NCBI RefSeq assembly: GCF_947495845.1
Contig: NZ_CANMAO010000018.1
Location: 1 to 64,000, forward strand
DNA: 64,000 bases
Reading direction: 5' to 3'
Source: an uncultured Endozoicomonas sp.
GTDB taxonomy: Bacteria; Pseudomonadota; Gammaproteobacteria; Pseudomonadales; Endozoicomonadaceae
Below, piece after piece: positions 8,313-16,372 of the stretch (positions are counted from its first letter, which is position 1; every line of letters begins with the position of its first letter). Made by a program: the position numbers and the translations under genes. The notes beneath the pieces are model-generated. The model worked only from the letters and a program-made list of their open reading frames with translations, did no database searches and was not told the origin of the DNA.

Positions 8313-8516
8313 TCAGCCGAAAATCGCGCCTTTAGCCCACTTGAACACTACTGCAAGTGCCGCAACGCCGATCAACGCAGTACCGATACCAGTAATGGCA
8401 GCCGATCCATCCGTCGAAATGGCAGTCGTAGCCGCTGATACATCAATCTCAGCAAAGGCACTGGATGCCATCACTGAAGTTGCCAGCAGGAGTGCAAGGT
8501 GTTTTAGCTTCTTCAT
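8313..8516 (-). CDS. Major coat protein (pVIII-like)
   Basis: A 67-residue precursor. MKKLKHLALLLATSVMASSAFA is split into a signal peptide of 22 residues with an AFA cleavage site and a mature peptide of about 45. The mature part has an acidic, Ala/Thr-rich N-terminus, a central hydrophobic helix (IGTALIGVAALAVVF) and a basic end KWAKGAIFG. This is the standard plan of a filamentous phage coat subunit, which stores in the inner membrane and coats the ssDNA through its positive tail. AAGGAG precedes the ATG. Confidence 0.93.
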   Translation of the reverse strand: MKKLKHLALLLATSVMASSAFAEIDVSAATTAISTDGSAAITGIGTALIGVAALAVVFKWAKGAIFG

Positions 8517-8534
8517 GGCTAATCTCCTTGTTGG

Positions 8535-8747
8535 TTAACGTAATTGACGAAGTACCAGGGCAAAGATGAAGGCAATCACCAACACCAGAATAGAAGCACC
8601 AAGTAGTGCATCCGCCTGATCTTTCGTCAGCCCAGTTGATGCAGGGGTTGCCCGCACCTCTTCCAGTGTGATGGTTGCGGAATTACCGGAGCAGGATATG
8701 CCACCGTCAGCATCCGTACTGAAACCATCACACAGAAGCAGTTGCAT
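8535..8747 (-). CDS. Small phage membrane protein
   Basis: A 70-residue protein with a short Cys-containing N-terminal part, a polar middle and one C-terminal membrane helix (LLGASILVLVIAFIFALVLRQL). The start codon overlaps the stop of the upstream gene by one base (TAATG), so it is translationally coupled. Similar short proteins sit between the ssDNA-binding protein and the major coat gene of many inoviruses, where they are probably minor tip components. No precise family assigned. Confidence 0.75.
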   Translation of the reverse strand: MQLLLCDGFSTDADGGISCSGNSATITLEEVRATPASTGLTKDQADALLGASILVLVIAFIFALVLRQLR

Positions 8748-9037
8748 TATTTAACCGCCTTTTCCAACGCCGGTTTTTTAATGCCAAGAATCTTGATTGA
8801 GATTCGTTGTTTTGAACCAGACATCACCTTAGTTCGAAATTCGTACGGCTTTAAAGGTTGCAAGGTTTGAAAATCAACAAGCCTTTCGTAATCTGAACTG
8901 CAAATCATTAAATCCAAACCGTAGATGTTTGGATCATCATCTTCTGACATACCAGAAAGAAATACTTTCAGATAACGAGAACTTTCAAACTCTGTAACTT
9001 TGGCTCCCAGGAAGAGTGCCTTGATGGTGGTTTCCAT
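8747..9037 (-). CDS. Phage ssDNA-binding-type protein (DUF1293-like)
   Basis: A 96-residue protein with alternating strand-like segments (TIKALFLGAKV, RYLKVFLSGM, KQRISIKILGIKKP). This fits the small beta proteins that inoviruses encode at this spot, resembling DUF1293. The probable role is to coat newly made phage ssDNA before coat protein replaces it, like pV. A strong AAGGAGA precedes the ATG. It is the first gene of the virion operon, immediately downstream of the long hairpin region. Confidence 0.65.
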   Translation of the reverse strand: METTIKALFLGAKVTEFESSRYLKVFLSGMSEDDDPNIYGLDLMICSSDYERLVDFQTLQPLKPYEFRTKVMSGSKQRISIKILGIKKPALEKAVK

Positions 9038-9153
9038 TTTTTATTTTCTCCTTTTTTGGATCACCCATGATCAAGTAAATACACAGTTTTTAATTAGCGC
9101 AATAGGTTGAGAAAAATTTCCAATAACGACTTATAACCACTAAAAACCATTAA

Positions 9154-9275
9154 AATGATTTTTAATTTTTGCATTGGAGCCTTGCCGATGTGCTATCAAT
9201 TTTTTTGTGGCGATGGGGAGAATCGCCAAAAAAAGTGAAGCACAACGGCATCCAATGCAATAATTAAAATTCATT
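9154..9275. repeat. Long bulged hairpin, candidate phage origin/packaging signal
   Basis: The arms at 9154-9178 and 9251-9275 are complementary at 23 of 25 positions. Inside, TGCCGATGTGCT pairs with AGCACAACGGCA after a four-base bulge. At the apex TTTTTTTGTGGCGAT pairs with ATCGCCAAAAAAA around a GGGGAGA loop. The result is one nested, imperfect 122-base stem-loop in the phage non-coding region. Filamentous phages use such imperfect hairpins as packaging signal and replication origin, and that is my preferred reading. The right arm overlaps the end of the small membrane-protein frame. Confidence 0.75.
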
Positions 9276-9543
9276 GATTTGATTGAACGCTGTGATACTG
9301 AAAATCTTCAAACCAGACAGATTCTTTTGATTGAATGTAACGGGCATATTCAACCCATGACAGCGTATTACAGAATATATAGGGGAGTTCAGCCTGTTCT
9401 TTTAATGCTTCATCTACCTGTCTGGAAAGCCGTTCCAAGGTATCTTCAGTTTGTTTTCTCCGTCCTCTTTTCAAGAAGAAAAGCCATCCGTAAAGACAAG
9501 TAAATATCAGGTAAGAGACTGTATTTAATACTATAATTAGACT
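9271..9543 (-). CDS. Small phage membrane protein, start unresolved
   Basis: The open frame encodes a hydrophobic N-terminal segment (LIIVLNTVSYLIFTCLYGW), then a basic KRGRRKQ stretch and a charged helix with a final WFEDFQYHS region. The only canonical start in frame is a TTG at 9474, which lacks a ribosome binding site and would drop the membrane segment. An ATG at 9549-9551 lies in the neighbouring frame and would join as M-F-E-S-L-I-I-V if a single A were present near 9543. So the gene either uses a non-standard start, undergoes frameshifting, or carries a one-base deletion. No family recognised. Confidence 0.45.
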   Translation of the reverse strand, partial: SLIIVLNTVSYLIFTCLYGWLFFLKRGRRKQTEDTLERLSRQVDEALKEQAELPYIFCNTLSWVEYARYIQSKESVWFEDFQYHSVQSNQ

Positions 9544-9582
9544 TCAAACATCTGTATCGACAATAGTAAAAAACAGTGACCG

Positions 9583-9774
9583 TTAGTCTTCATCAGACTC
9601 CAGACTGTCTCGCAATTTATCGACGTTAATCAACCGTCGTTTGCCGATTTTGTGCGAAGGTATTCTGTTGTCTTTTATCCAGCTTCTAACGGTTTCGGTT
9701 GAAACACCAACACGCTCCGCAAAAGCAGAAATGGACAGCATGAAGAAGTAGCCTTCAAATTTATCTTTAGTCAT
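9583..9774 (-). CDS. MerR/AlpA-type helix-turn-helix regulator
   Basis: A 63-residue protein with the HTH_17 / excisionase-like fold: SISAFAERVGVSTETVRSWIKDNRIPSHKIGKRRLINVDKL. Such proteins act as excisionases or as repressor/activator switches of integrated elements. The ATG has GGGAG ten bases upstream. It lies divergently from the integrase across a repeat-bearing regulatory region, so it probably binds there to control integrase expression, excision, or the leftward phage operon. Confidence 0.8.
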   Translation of the reverse strand: MTKDKFEGYFFMLSISAFAERVGVSTETVRSWIKDNRIPSHKIGKRRLINVDKLRDSLESDED

Positions 9775-10169
9775 TTCTCAACACTCCCTGTTGAATGTGT
9801 TCGAGAATAGAAATACATAATTAATTTTTGAATTGCAACACCTGAAATTTAATTATTTTTTATCTTTACAGTCACAGAGGGTTATATATGGTCACAGCTG
9901 GTCATATATGGACAAAATAAATTTAACATATTGCTAGTTTTGTTTTATCAAAACTTAACTTTTGATTTACAAAAACACCTTTTTGTTTATTTTCTAACTA
10001 TCAGAACACCAAAATGGTGCATAAAAATAAATCAGCCCCATTAATGACCATTAACAATTCATTACAACCAGAAACAACCAAATCAGTAATAGGCATCATT
10101 TTTTCACCACCTTCTAATTAACAAAATAGAAGTTAAGATGGTTTAAAAAATAAGAACCAAGGCAACATC
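9775..10169. promoter_or_regulatory. Divergent control region with 20-bp tandem repeat
   Basis: This AT-rich region lies between the HTH gene and the integrase. Two adjacent 20-bp units, GTCACAGAGGGTTATATATG and GTCACAGCTGGTCATATATG (9871-9910), match at 17 positions. An inverted repeat ATCAAAA-N6-TTTTGAT lies at 9947-9966, and further short palindromes occur near 10012 and 10114. These are good candidates for binding sites of the HTH protein or arm-type sites of the integrase. No coding frame is seen. Confidence 0.6.
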
Positions 10170-11159
10170 ATGGCAATCATTAAGAAAGACAATCAATGGA
10201 AAATTGATTTCCGAATCGGCAGCAAGCGATACCGTCATACCGCCAAAACCAAATTGGAGTGTATTCAGTATCGAGACAAGTGCCTCTCTGAAAAAGAGAA
10301 AGAAGCACCGGAGAAAGATGACCGCACCCTGCGAGAGTTGATTGATATCTGGTACGAGGCCAGAGGCATCGAACTGGCAGACAATGAAAGGACACTGAAG
10401 AACCTGATCCGTATATGTGAGTCATTGGGCAACCCAGTCGCTAAAGAAGTCACCAGTAGAGATTGGCACAGGTACAAGAAGCAAAAGCGAGAAGAAGGCA
10501 TTGGAGACAAGACGCTCAATAATATGCTGGGCTATATCAATGCCGTTTATAACTTCCTGAGCCGGAATGCCATTATTGGCTACTGCAATCCCTTTCAGCC
10601 AGTGGATAAAATCCGTATACATGAAAAAGAGCTTATCTTCCTGAGCAATGATGAAATCCAATTACTATTTGAAGACATCAGGAAGAACTGTAAAAGCCGC
10701 CATGTGATGATCATCACCAAGATTTGTCTTTCTACCGGTGCTCGCTGGGGAGAGATCGAGAGCCGCAAAGATCACCACTTTAAGAACAATCAGGTTTACC
10801 TAACTTACACCAAATCCAAAAAGAACCGGATCATTCCATTAGATGAAGATTTGTTTCAGGAAGTGAAGCAGCACATCAGGGACAAAGGAGAGTTCACCAA
10901 CTGCCAGGAATCTTTCAGAAGGGCTTTACTGCGTTCAGGGGTAAGAACCGTCAGAGGACAAGCCAGCCACGTTTTACGCCATACCTTTGCCAGCCACTTT
11001 ATGATGAATGGCGGAAACATACGGGTACTGCAAAGCATCCTCGGTCATTCAGACATTAAGATGACCATGAAGTACGCCAAATTCAGCAAAGAACACTTAA
11101 ACGACGCTGTTAGACTAAATCCATTAAGTAAAATGGACACTTCTTGGACACATCAGTAA
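10170..11159 (+). CDS. int: Tyrosine recombinase (phage integrase)
   Basis: A 329-residue site-specific recombinase. The N-terminal part (about 1-55) is a short arm-type DNA-binding domain, followed by a SAM-like core-binding domain and the catalytic domain. Visible catalytic residues are the Arg in TGARWGE, the Lys in the KSKKNR beta hairpin, H-x-x-R in HVLRHTF, the His in LGHSD and the nucleophilic Tyr in MKYAKF. It would insert and excise the phage at the tRNA-Ser 3' end, which lies 58 bases past its stop codon. Its degraded 3' copy at 765-913 shows that a relative used the same site. Confidence 0.95.
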   Translation: MAIIKKDNQWKIDFRIGSKRYRHTAKTKLECIQYRDKCLSEKEKEAPEKDDRTLRELIDIWYEARGIELADNERTLKNLIRICESLGNPVAKEVTSRDWHRYKKQKREEGIGDKTLNNMLGYINAVYNFLSRNAIIGYCNPFQPVDKIRIHEKELIFLSNDEIQLLFEDIRKNCKSRHVMIITKICLSTGARWGEIESRKDHHFKNNQVYLTYTKSKKNRIIPLDEDLFQEVKQHIRDKGEFTNCQESFRRALLRSGVRTVRGQASHVLRHTFASHFMMNGGNIRVLQSILGHSDIKMTMKYAKFSKEHLNDAVRLNPLSKMDTSWTHQ

Positions 11160-11217
11160 TTTGGGACTTTTGATCGAAAGCAAATAGAAAGGAAATCAAT
11201 AACTTAGAAGGGATATA

Positions 11218-11240
11218 TGGCGGTGAGGGAGGGATTCGAA
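11218..11240. repeat. Right attachment repeat inside tRNA-Ser (attR core)
   Basis: These 23 bases are the CCA end, acceptor strand and T arm of the tRNA and equal the left repeat at 971-993. The intact tRNA lies on the chromosomal side, so the gene is preserved by the insertion. Confidence 0.85.
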
Positions 11241-11310
11241 CCCTCGATACGGCTACAAACCGTATACTCCCTTAGCAGGGGAGCGCCTTCAGCCTCTCGG
11301 CCACCTCACC
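11218..11310 (-). tRNA. tRNA-Ser (GCU anticodon)
   Basis: A class II tRNA of 93 bases including an encoded CCA. The acceptor strands GGTGAGG and CCTCACC pair and the discriminator is G. The anticodon loop CTGCTAA reads GCU (codons AGC/AGU), and the long variable arm forms the ATACGG...CCGTAT stem. The T loop is GGTTCGAATCC. It lies just downstream of csrA on the same strand, as in other gammaproteobacteria. It is the integration target of the prophage. Confidence 0.97.
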
Positions 11311-11561
11311 GGGAACGAGAGCTATGTTACCTTGAACACCTTGAAATGCAAGTGTTTTTTGATCAATAAAACCGCTTCTGACTTAGCATCAGAGGATAAA
11401 AAATCTATTGATTCCAGTTCTCATAAAACCACACGAGAACCTAAGTAAAGCAAATGCTTGGAGGGACATAACCAAACGAGAACCCAACAATAGAGGCTCT
11501 CGTTTCAGTCATGATACTGGAAAGATTTCTGAAAGCTTAATAAGCGACGACGGAAGGATAA

Positions 11562-11816
11562 TCAGTAGGATTCGTAAGACTCAGATTCAGATTCGTAGCC
11601 AGACTCATAGTCACCTTCTTCGTAACTTTGACTGCCACCTTTCTTATACTCTTTCTCTTTCTGAATTCTCTGGTAAATCTCTTCACGATGCACAGCAACT
11701 TCTTTTGGTGCGTTAACACCAATACGTACCTGATTGCCCTTAACACCCAGAACGGTGACAGTGACCTCGTCCCCGACCATTAAGGTCTCTCCTACGCGGC
11801 GAGTCAGAATCAGCAT
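11562..11816 (-). CDS. csrA: Carbon storage regulator CsrA with C-terminal tail
   Basis: An RNA-binding post-transcriptional regulator. Residues 1-60 are almost identical to classical CsrA ([18 protein letters not shown], the [19 protein letters not shown] core), so GGA-motif mRNA binding is expected. The family is normally 60-65 residues; this one has 84. The extra tail is Gly, Ser, Glu and Tyr-rich with repeated ESE/YES units and comes from short DNA repeats. The strong ribosome binding site AAGGAGA supports the start. The tail is likely disordered and its effect is unknown. Confidence 0.95.
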   Translation of the reverse strand: MLILTRRVGETLMVGDEVTVTVLGVKGNQVRIGVNAPKEVAVHREEIYQRIQKEKEYKKGGSQSYEEGDYESGYESESESYESY

Positions 11817-12213
11817 TACAATCTCCTTATTTACATCTCTGTTAAGTCAACAACCGTCAATTCTGAGCACGCTGGTGCATTGTTTTGGAATGCTGATGAA
11901 AAACAGGCTTTAAAAAACAAGTCTCTCAGGTGCGAATATACGACACCAACCCCAGTACAGACATATCAAATTCATAAACCGACGAAGCCAGTTTGAAGAT
12001 ATGAAGTATATGTCAGCTCAACCGTTCATGCTTAAGAATTATTCAGCTAACCCAGTCTAGTCGTCAAACTACAGATTTCCATTCGTATTTTTACCTTATG
12101 GAAACCCGGTCACAACCTATAACTAAGCCTCAGGCAGTAACCAGTAGCTGATAACTGCCTGAACCAAATCCTCCGCCCGAAGACATCAGACCTAGCGCAC
12201 TTACTACTTAGAC
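11817..12213. other. csrA upstream region / lysC downstream region
   Basis: The stretch carries the csrA ribosome binding site and presumably its promoters. A stem CAGGCAGT...ACTGCCTG (12131-12161) with a 15-base loop may mark the end of the lysC transcript but lacks a U run. I see nothing coding. Confidence 0.45.
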
Positions 12214-13449
12214 CTACTTATCTTCAATAGGTTCCCTATCCAGTTCAAAAGCAGAGTGAAGCGCACGCACCGCCAGCTCCAGGTACTTCTCAGCGATGAT
12301 GACCGACACTTTGATTTCCGATGTGGAAATGATCTGAATATTGATACCTTCAGCAGCCAGTGCTTCAAACATCTGGGAAGCCACACCGGCATGAGAGCGC
12401 ATACCTACGCCAACAATGGAGACTTTGGCAATCTTCATATCACCATCGTATTCACGGGCTTCCAGCTCTTTAACGATCTGCTCAACCACCTCAATGGTGC
12501 GATCGTAGTCATTACGATGCACGGTGAAGGTGAAATCCGTGGTTTTATCATCCGATACGTTCTGGACGATCATATCCACTTCAATATTGGCCCGACTGAT
12601 CGGTCCAAGAATCCGGGAGGCTACTCCGGGAATATCCGGTACACCCTTAATCGTTAGCTTGGCTTCATCTCGATTGAATGCAATGCCGGATACGACCGGT
12701 GATTCCATGTTGCAACCCTCATCCAGTGTTATTAGTGTTCCAGGGCCATCCTGGAATGTATGGAGAACTCTCAGGTTAACATTGTATTTGCCAGCAAATT
12801 CCACCGCCCTGATCTGCAGGACTTTGGAGCCAAGGCTGGCCATTTCAAGCATTTCTTCAAACGTAATTTGATCCAGACGACGGGCACCTTCAACCACTCT
12901 CGGGTCGGTGGTGTAAACACCATCCACATCGGTATAGATCTGGCATTCATTCGCCTCAAGGGCTGCAGCAAGAGCAACCGCTGTCGTGTCAGAGCCGCCA
13001 CGCCCAAGAGTTGTGATGTTGCCCTCTTCGTCCCGCCCTTGAAAACCAGCAACCACCACAACGCGACCCAGTTCCAGATCTTTGCGGATATTGTCGGTTT
13101 CAATGCGTTGGATACGAGCTTTGTTATGAACGGAGTCCGTGACGATCGCCACCTGACTGCCGGTATAAGAAGTGGCCGGGCATCCACGCTCATTCAGCGC
13201 CATGCTCAGCAAACCAATGGTGACCTGTTCGCCCGTAGACAGAATGACATCCATTTCTCTGGGCGTCGGCTGAGCCTGCATGCTGTGAGCCAGCTCCACC
13301 AGCCGGTTAGTCTCGCCACTCATGGCAGACACCACCACGACAATGTCGTGCCCCTGCTCACGAAAACCCTTAACCTTGTCAGCAACGCCTTGAATGCGTT
13401 CAACTGTGCCAACGGATGTTCCGCCAAATTTCTGTACTATAAGCGCCAT
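12214..13449 (-). CDS. lysC: Aspartate kinase
   Basis: A 411-residue aspartokinase catalysing the first step from aspartate to lysine, threonine and methionine. The N-terminal catalytic domain shows the KFGGTSVG motif at residues 7-14, VVVSAMSG and the GRGGSDTTAVALA phosphate-binding segment. Two C-terminal ACT domains (about 265-405) mediate feedback control by lysine and/or threonine. Length matches the monofunctional class used by Pseudomonas and relatives. It follows alaS and precedes csrA, the usual gammaproteobacterial order. No lysine riboswitch is evident in its short leader. Confidence 0.96.
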   Translation of the reverse strand: MALIVQKFGGTSVGTVERIQGVADKVKGFREQGHDIVVVVSAMSGETNRLVELAHSMQAQPTPREMDVILSTGEQVTIGLLSMALNERGCPATSYTGSQVAIVTDSVHNKARIQRIETDNIRKDLELGRVVVVAGFQGRDEEGNITTLGRGGSDTTAVALAAALEANECQIYTDVDGVYTTDPRVVEGARRLDQITFEEMLEMASLGSKVLQIRAVEFAGKYNVNLRVLHTFQDGPGTLITLDEGCNMESPVVSGIAFNRDEAKLTIKGVPDIPGVASRILGPISRANIEVDMIVQNVSDDKTTDFTFTVHRNDYDRTIEVVEQIVKELEAREYDGDMKIAKVSIVGVGMRSHAGVASQMFEALAAEGINIQIISTSEIKVSVIIAEKYLELAVRALHSAFELDREPIEDK

Positions 13450-13564
13450 TTTATTCGTTCTACTTCAATCAGCCATGACCAGAATTTCACTTGAATGACG
13501 GCAGAATGTACCACGAAATCATCAGCCGTTGTATGCCCTGAAGCAAGAAAAACGGGGTGCTCCC

Positions 13565-13585
13565 GAAAAAGCGCCCCCGCTTTTG
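13565..13585 (-). terminator. Hairpin terminator after alaS
   Basis: Read leftward, AAAAGCG, a GGGG loop and CGCTTTTT form a short stem ending in U residues, 50 bases beyond the alaS stop. It lies upstream of lysC, so lysC probably has its own promoter between the hairpin and its start. Confidence 0.55.
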
Positions 13586-13636
13586 AGCATTATTTACCAA
13601 ACCTGTCAGTATTACTGACACAATGGCAAGCAGTAC

Positions 13637-16258
13637 TTACAGTTTTTCTTCCAGCCACCCGGTAATAGAAGCGAGAGCTTTGCCGAGGTTTTCTGGCTGT
13701 GAGCCACCACCCTGAGCAAAGTCAGGACGGCCACCGCCTTTACCACCCAGCTGCTCAGCAACCATCTTCAACAGATCGCCCGCTTTTACATTGCCAGTCA
13801 GGTCTTTGGTAACACCAGCAGCCAGAGGCACTTTGCCATCCGCCTTCGTCGCCAGGAAGACAACACCGGAACCCAGTTTGTTTTTCAGCTGATCCACCAT
13901 ATCTCTGAGGGATTTTGGATCGATACCTTCCAGCTCTGTCGCCAGCAGTTTAACGCCTTTAACATCGACAGCCTGAGACACCAGATCCGCACTGCCAGCA
14001 CTGGCCAGTTTCTGCTTCAGCTGCTGCATCTCTTTTTCGAGACTTCGGCTCTGTTCAACCAGCGCCTGAAGTTTGGATTCCAACGTTTCAGGCTTGGCTT
14101 TCAGCGTACGACAAGCGTTGCTCAAATCAGCAAAACGCGCCTGTACAAACACTTCAGCACCGCCACCTGTCACTGCCTCAATTCGGCGCACACCGGCAGC
14201 AATGCCACTTTCTGCCACAATGCGGAAAGAACCGATATCACCAGTCCGGTTAGCGTGAATACCACCGCAAAGCTCCACAGAAAAACCATCAGCGCCCATG
14301 GTGAGAACACGCACTTCATCGGTATATTTTTCACCAAACAGTGCCATGGCACCTTTGGCAATGGCCGCATCCATATCCATCAGTTCGGTTTGAACCGGTG
14401 TATTGGCGCGAATCTGCTCGTTAACGATGCTTTCGATTTCTTTCAGCTCTTCAGGTTTAACCGATTCCAGATGAGAGAAGTCAAAACGCAGACGCTCAGG
14501 ATCAACCAATGAGCCTTTCTGAGTCACATGTTCACCGAGTACTTGACGCAGTGCAGCGTGTAGCAGGTGTGTTGCCGAGTGATTCAAAGACGTCGCATGA
14601 CGCTTGTCTGCATCAATACTGGCAGAGACTTCTTCACCTACTTTCAGCTCACCAGACACCACTTCCACTTGATGCAAGTGATGACCGCCCTGCTTCTGGG
14701 TATCAACAACCCGCAAAGAGCCAGTAGCAAAATTCAGTAATCCAGTGTCGCCTACCTGTCCGCCGGACTCGCCATAAAACGGTGTTTGTTCTAAAACAAC
14801 CGTCGCCTGCTGACCTTCACTAATCAACTCAACTGGCTTGCCTTCTACAAACAATGCATGAACTTTGGCTTGCCCAGCTGTATTTTCATAACCGGTGAAC
14901 TCGGTAGCGCCTTCAATGACTAATTGATCATTGTAGTTTGCACCAAACTTGCTGGAGGCGCGGGCACGCTCACGCTGAGTTTCCAGGGCTGTTTCAAAAC
15001 CTTCGATATCCACTTTGAGATCCCGCTCACGGGCAATATCTTCCGTGAGGTCAACAGGGAATCCATAAGTGTCGTACAGGGTGAATACTGTCTCACCGGA
15101 AATCACATCACCGTTCATTGAGGCAATGCTTTCTTCCAGCAGTTTCATCCCTTTATCCAGAGTGCGGGTGAACTGCTCTTCTTCCTGCAGCAGCACTTTC
15201 TCAATCTGAGACTGATTTTTTGCCAAGTCGGGATAGGCTTCGCCCATGGTTTTCACCAGTGAGGTTACCAACTTATAGAAGAAGGAATCGTTCGCGCCCA
15301 GCTTATGACCATGACGGCAAGCACGACGAATTATACGACGCAGGGTATAACCACGACCTTCATTGGAAGGCATGACACCATCACTGATCAGGAAACTGCA
15401 GGACCGGATATGGTCTGCAATCACACGCAGAGAAGCTTCTGTCGTAGCAACGCCACCTAATACTTCGGAAGCGTCGTTCAACAGAGATTGAAACAAATCT
15501 ATCTCATAGTTGCTGTTCACGTGCTGCATCACCGCAGCAATTCGCTCCAGCCCCATGCCGGTATCAACGGACGGCTTGGGCAGCGGCAGCATTTCACCGT
15601 CGGCCTGACGGTTATACTGCATAAATACAATATTCCAGATCTCGATAAAACGATCACCGTCTTCTTCCGGTGTGCCCGGACGGCCACCCCAGATATGATC
15701 ACCATGATCAAAGAAAATCTCGGAACAAGGACCACAAGGCCCGGTGTCGCCCATCTGCCAGAAGTTATCGGATGCGTATGGTGCGCCTTTGTTGTCACCA
15801 ATGCGGATAATGTCGTCTGCTGCAATACCGATGTCGTTCAACCAGATATCGTAAGCTTCATTGTCAGATTCATAAATCGTGACGCACAAACGCTCTTTTG
15901 GCAGACCAAGGGTGCCCGTCAGAAAATTCCAGGCAAAATGAATGGCGTCTTTTTTAAAGTAATCACCAAAACTGAAGTTACCCAGCATCTCAAAGAAGGT
16001 GTGATGGCGCGCGGTGTAACCAACGTTATCCAGATCGTTATGCTTGCCACCGGCACGAACGCACTTCTGGGAAGTGGTGGCACGTTTGTAATCCCGCTGC
16101 TCACGGCCCAGGAAAGTATCTTTGAACTGGTTCATCCCGGCATTGGTAAACAACAACGTCGGGTCGTCATGGGGCACCAGAGAGCTACTGGCAACCACTT
16201 CATGGCCATTTTCCCTGAAGTATTCAAGAAATGCTGAACGTATTTCGCTTGTCTTCAT
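13637..16258 (-). CDS. alaS: Alanyl-tRNA synthetase
   Basis: An 873-residue class II synthetase that charges tRNA-Ala. I start it at [10 protein letters not shown], matching the family; a longer frame upstream adds 33 unrelated residues. The aminoacylation domain includes [11 protein letters not shown] and the R[17 protein letters not shown] segment. The editing domain carries the zinc-binding HSATHLLH and [10 protein letters not shown] motifs near 570-680, and the C-terminal part holds a coiled coil and the glycine-rich [15 protein letters not shown] segment. It is separated from recX, its usual upstream neighbour, by more than 42 kb here. Confidence 0.97.
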   Translation of the reverse strand: MKTSEIRSAFLEYFRENGHEVVASSSLVPHDDPTLLFTNAGMNQFKDTFLGREQRDYKRATTSQKCVRAGGKHNDLDNVGYTARHHTFFEMLGNFSFGDYFKKDAIHFAWNFLTGTLGLPKERLCVTIYESDNEAYDIWLNDIGIAADDIIRIGDNKGAPYASDNFWQMGDTGPCGPCSEIFFDHGDHIWGGRPGTPEEDGDRFIEIWNIVFMQYNRQADGEMLPLPKPSVDTGMGLERIAAVMQHVNSNYEIDLFQSLLNDASEVLGGVATTEASLRVIADHIRSCSFLISDGVMPSNEGRGYTLRRIIRRACRHGHKLGANDSFFYKLVTSLVKTMGEAYPDLAKNQSQIEKVLLQEEEQFTRTLDKGMKLLEESIASMNGDVISGETVFTLYDTYGFPVDLTEDIARERDLKVDIEGFETALETQRERARASSKFGANYNDQLVIEGATEFTGYENTAGQAKVHALFVEGKPVELISEGQQATVVLEQTPFYGESGGQVGDTGLLNFATGSLRVVDTQKQGGHHLHQVEVVSGELKVGEEVSASIDADKRHATSLNHSATHLLHAALRQVLGEHVTQKGSLVDPERLRFDFSHLESVKPEELKEIESIVNEQIRANTPVQTELMDMDAAIAKGAMALFGEKYTDEVRVLTMGADGFSVELCGGIHANRTGDIGSFRIVAESGIAAGVRRIEAVTGGGAEVFVQARFADLSNACRTLKAKPETLESKLQALVEQSRSLEKEMQQLKQKLASAGSADLVSQAVDVKGVKLLATELEGIDPKSLRDMVDQLKNKLGSGVVFLATKADGKVPLAAGVTKDLTGNVKAGDLLKMVAEQLGGKGGGRPDFAQGGGSQPENLGKALASITGWLEEKL

Positions 16259-16323
16259 ATAAAGTTCCCGCCGGGGAAGCGTCTTATCAATTGGCAAAAC
16301 GGGGATTATATAGGATTCCCCAT

Positions 16324-16362
16324 AAAAAATGAGCCATTGCCAGAAGCAATGACTCATTTTTC
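16324..16362 (-). terminator. Rho-independent terminator after rlmL
   Basis: Read leftward, GAAAAATGAG, CATTG, an eight-base loop, CAATG and CTCATTTTTT make a long stem with one internal mismatch ending in a U run. It closes the rlmL transcript before alaS. Confidence 0.85.
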
Positions 16363-16372
16363 TTGTGAAATA

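Larger units (their letters stand above)
971..11240. mobile_element. Filamentous prophage (inovirus) in tRNA-Ser(GCU)
   Basis: The element is bounded by a 23-bp direct repeat of the tRNA-Ser 3' end, with a tyrosine integrase facing the right repeat. Its structural genes run on the minus strand in inovirus order: ssDNA-binding-type protein, small membrane protein, pVIII-like major coat, tiny membrane peptide, pIII-like adsorption protein, pVI-like protein (DUF2523), Zot/pI assembly ATPase, then a Rep_trans-type replication initiator. A helix-turn-helix regulator diverges from the integrase. It is larger than most inoviruses because a restriction-modification pair (1176-3001) and a lone plus-strand gene occupy the left 2.6 kb. 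No disrupted essential gene is evident, so it may be able to excise, although no pIV secretin gene is present and export would need a host secretin. Confidence 0.9.

Noticed and set aside
12760-13494. Long frame antisense to lysC (244 codons)
   Set aside because: It lies wholly opposite a strongly conserved gene, and its peptide has no family features.
13450-13636. Lysine riboswitch in front of lysC
   Set aside because: The leader is short and shows none of the expected conserved stem elements.
15488-16237. Long frame antisense to alaS (249 codons)
   Set aside because: Same reasoning: mirror frame of a conserved synthetase with no ribosome site.
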